From Mytilus trossulus (lineage: Eukaryota > Mollusca > Bivalvia > Mytilida > Mytilidae), in the NCBI RefSeq assembly GCF_036588685.1, contig NC_086373.1, positions 53,699,164 to 53,763,163 of the forward strand: a stretch of 64,000 nucleotides of DNA. The letters run 5' to 3'. A program made the translations under genes and the position numbers. Position 1 is the first letter of the stretch. Each line of letters starts with the position of its first letter. Below the pieces are notes generated by a model. That model was not told the origin of the DNA. It saw only the letters and a program-made list of their open reading frames with translations, and searched no databases. Positions 63,400 to 64,000 of the stretch are shown one piece after another.

Positions 63400-64000
63400 G
63401 CCTCCAAACATCAATGCTACATTTGAACAAGTTGTATTAGAATAAGCGGGGTTCCTTATACCCAGAGTGAAGATACGACAAAAATTCTATGCGATATAGC
63501 ATCTAAACTTGAAGTTGATTTACAAAGTAACGACATAAGCGTATCCCATCGTTTACCAACAAAAGAAGGCCACAAGCAAATCATTGCACGCTTTACGCAT
63601 ACCAAGAAACGTGCTGAATTTTTGAAGGCAACAAAAAATATCCGAAATATCCCAGATTTACATGGTGTCGGAATAAGTCAGGACTTGACCAAGGCACGTA
63701 GTAGAGTTGCTTTCTTAGCTCGTGAAGCAGTGAGAAAGGGTAAACTAAAATCTTCCTCAGTATGGGACGGAAAAATATTCTTAACAGCCATTAACGATGA
63801 TAAACGCATTGTATCTACCGAATCGGAACTGAATGACTTCATAAACGGTAAACCAGATCCAAGACGAAGTGATATAGAAAACAATGTTGCTGATATGCCT
63901 ATCGCGCGTTCCCCTGGTACTCCTCATTTTCAACCAAACAACATCATGATGTTTCCTCCACAAATGATGCAATACCAAAGCGGGGTCATAGCGATGTATC
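63400..64000 (+). pseudogene. LINE ORF1-like protein, frameshifted and cut by the window end
   Basis: ATGCCTCCAAACATCAATGC at 63400 opens a frame (MPPNINATFEQVVL) that breaks after about 13 codons. One missing base near 63437 would connect it to the long frame RISGVPYTQSED, DIASKLEVDLQSNDISVSHR, KQIIARFTHTKKRAEFLKA, DLHGVGISQDLTKARSRVAF, SSVWDGKIFLTAINDDKRIV and onwards to the window end. The 'SGVP...DIS.SHRL....K.IIARF...+.R..FL' and 'DLT..R......AR.....G' layout is that of RNA-binding ORF1 proteins of L1-like elements. The acceptor-like TCTTTTTACAG just before the ATG may be chance. RT would follow downstream, outside the window. Confidence 0.55.

Noticed and set aside
1..64000. tRNA or rRNA genes
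   Set aside because: I looked for the TTCRA T-loop in tRNA context and for conserved rRNA blocks and found none I could support.

Overview
The window looks like a stretch of a marine bivalve genome, most likely a mussel of the Mytilidae. It is AT-rich eukaryotic DNA with spliced exons, a terminal C1q exon (C1q families are greatly expanded in bivalves) and dense repeats of types I associate with mussels. I ran no database search, so the species is an inference. Most of the window is mobile DNA; only about four pieces look like host genes: the last exon of a C1q-domain gene (541-923, +), a possible internal exon (13997-14305, -), a terminal exon of an unknown gene (46552-46772, +) and a complete single-exon rhodopsin-family GPCR (56390-57811, +).

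Region 1-14.3 kb: the C1q exon, then decayed reverse-transcriptase elements (1038-1433 +, 1660-3600 -, 3600-4920 -, 6195-7560 -). Two of these are interrupted by cleanly inserted MITEs: a TA-flanked one at 3150-3370 and a TTAA-flanked one at 6842-7084. Bivalve-type tandem-core/microsatellite repeats follow (5160-5890, 11308-12670, 13010-13526), with an array of about twenty 15-base micro-palindromes at 9041-9515.

Region 14.36-23.69 kb: a 9.3-kb near-perfect palindrome. Each arm carries a Penelope-like element protein (reverse transcriptase plus GIY-YIG nuclease) cut off at its N-terminus by the palindrome centre, and two copies of the TTAA MITE. The right arm ends at a 100-base assembly gap (23686-23785).

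Region 23.79-37.03 kb: a head-to-tail array of a 4,360-base unit, present about three times. Each unit encodes a 663-residue Mutator-like/Kolobok-like DDE transposase on + and, convergent to it, a small protein on - whose His/Cys/Asn spacing matches the I-PpoI His-Cys box homing endonuclease. Transposase plus homing-type nuclease in one element is the most interesting system in the window. The copy next to the gap is frameshifted, probably by sequence error; the other two look identical.

Region 37-64 kb: dispersed mussel repeats, several fold-back elements (45168-45613, 47361-48667, 59254-59434), an 806-base MITE packed with TCCGTT words (52014-52819), the GPCR gene, and a scatter of hammerhead ribozyme motifs from at least two families (42866-42909 -, 55064-55112 +, a degenerate one near 45770-45815 -, and a retrozyme-like direct repeat at 61391-61880). 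The window ends inside a LINE ORF1-like pseudogene (63400-64000 +).
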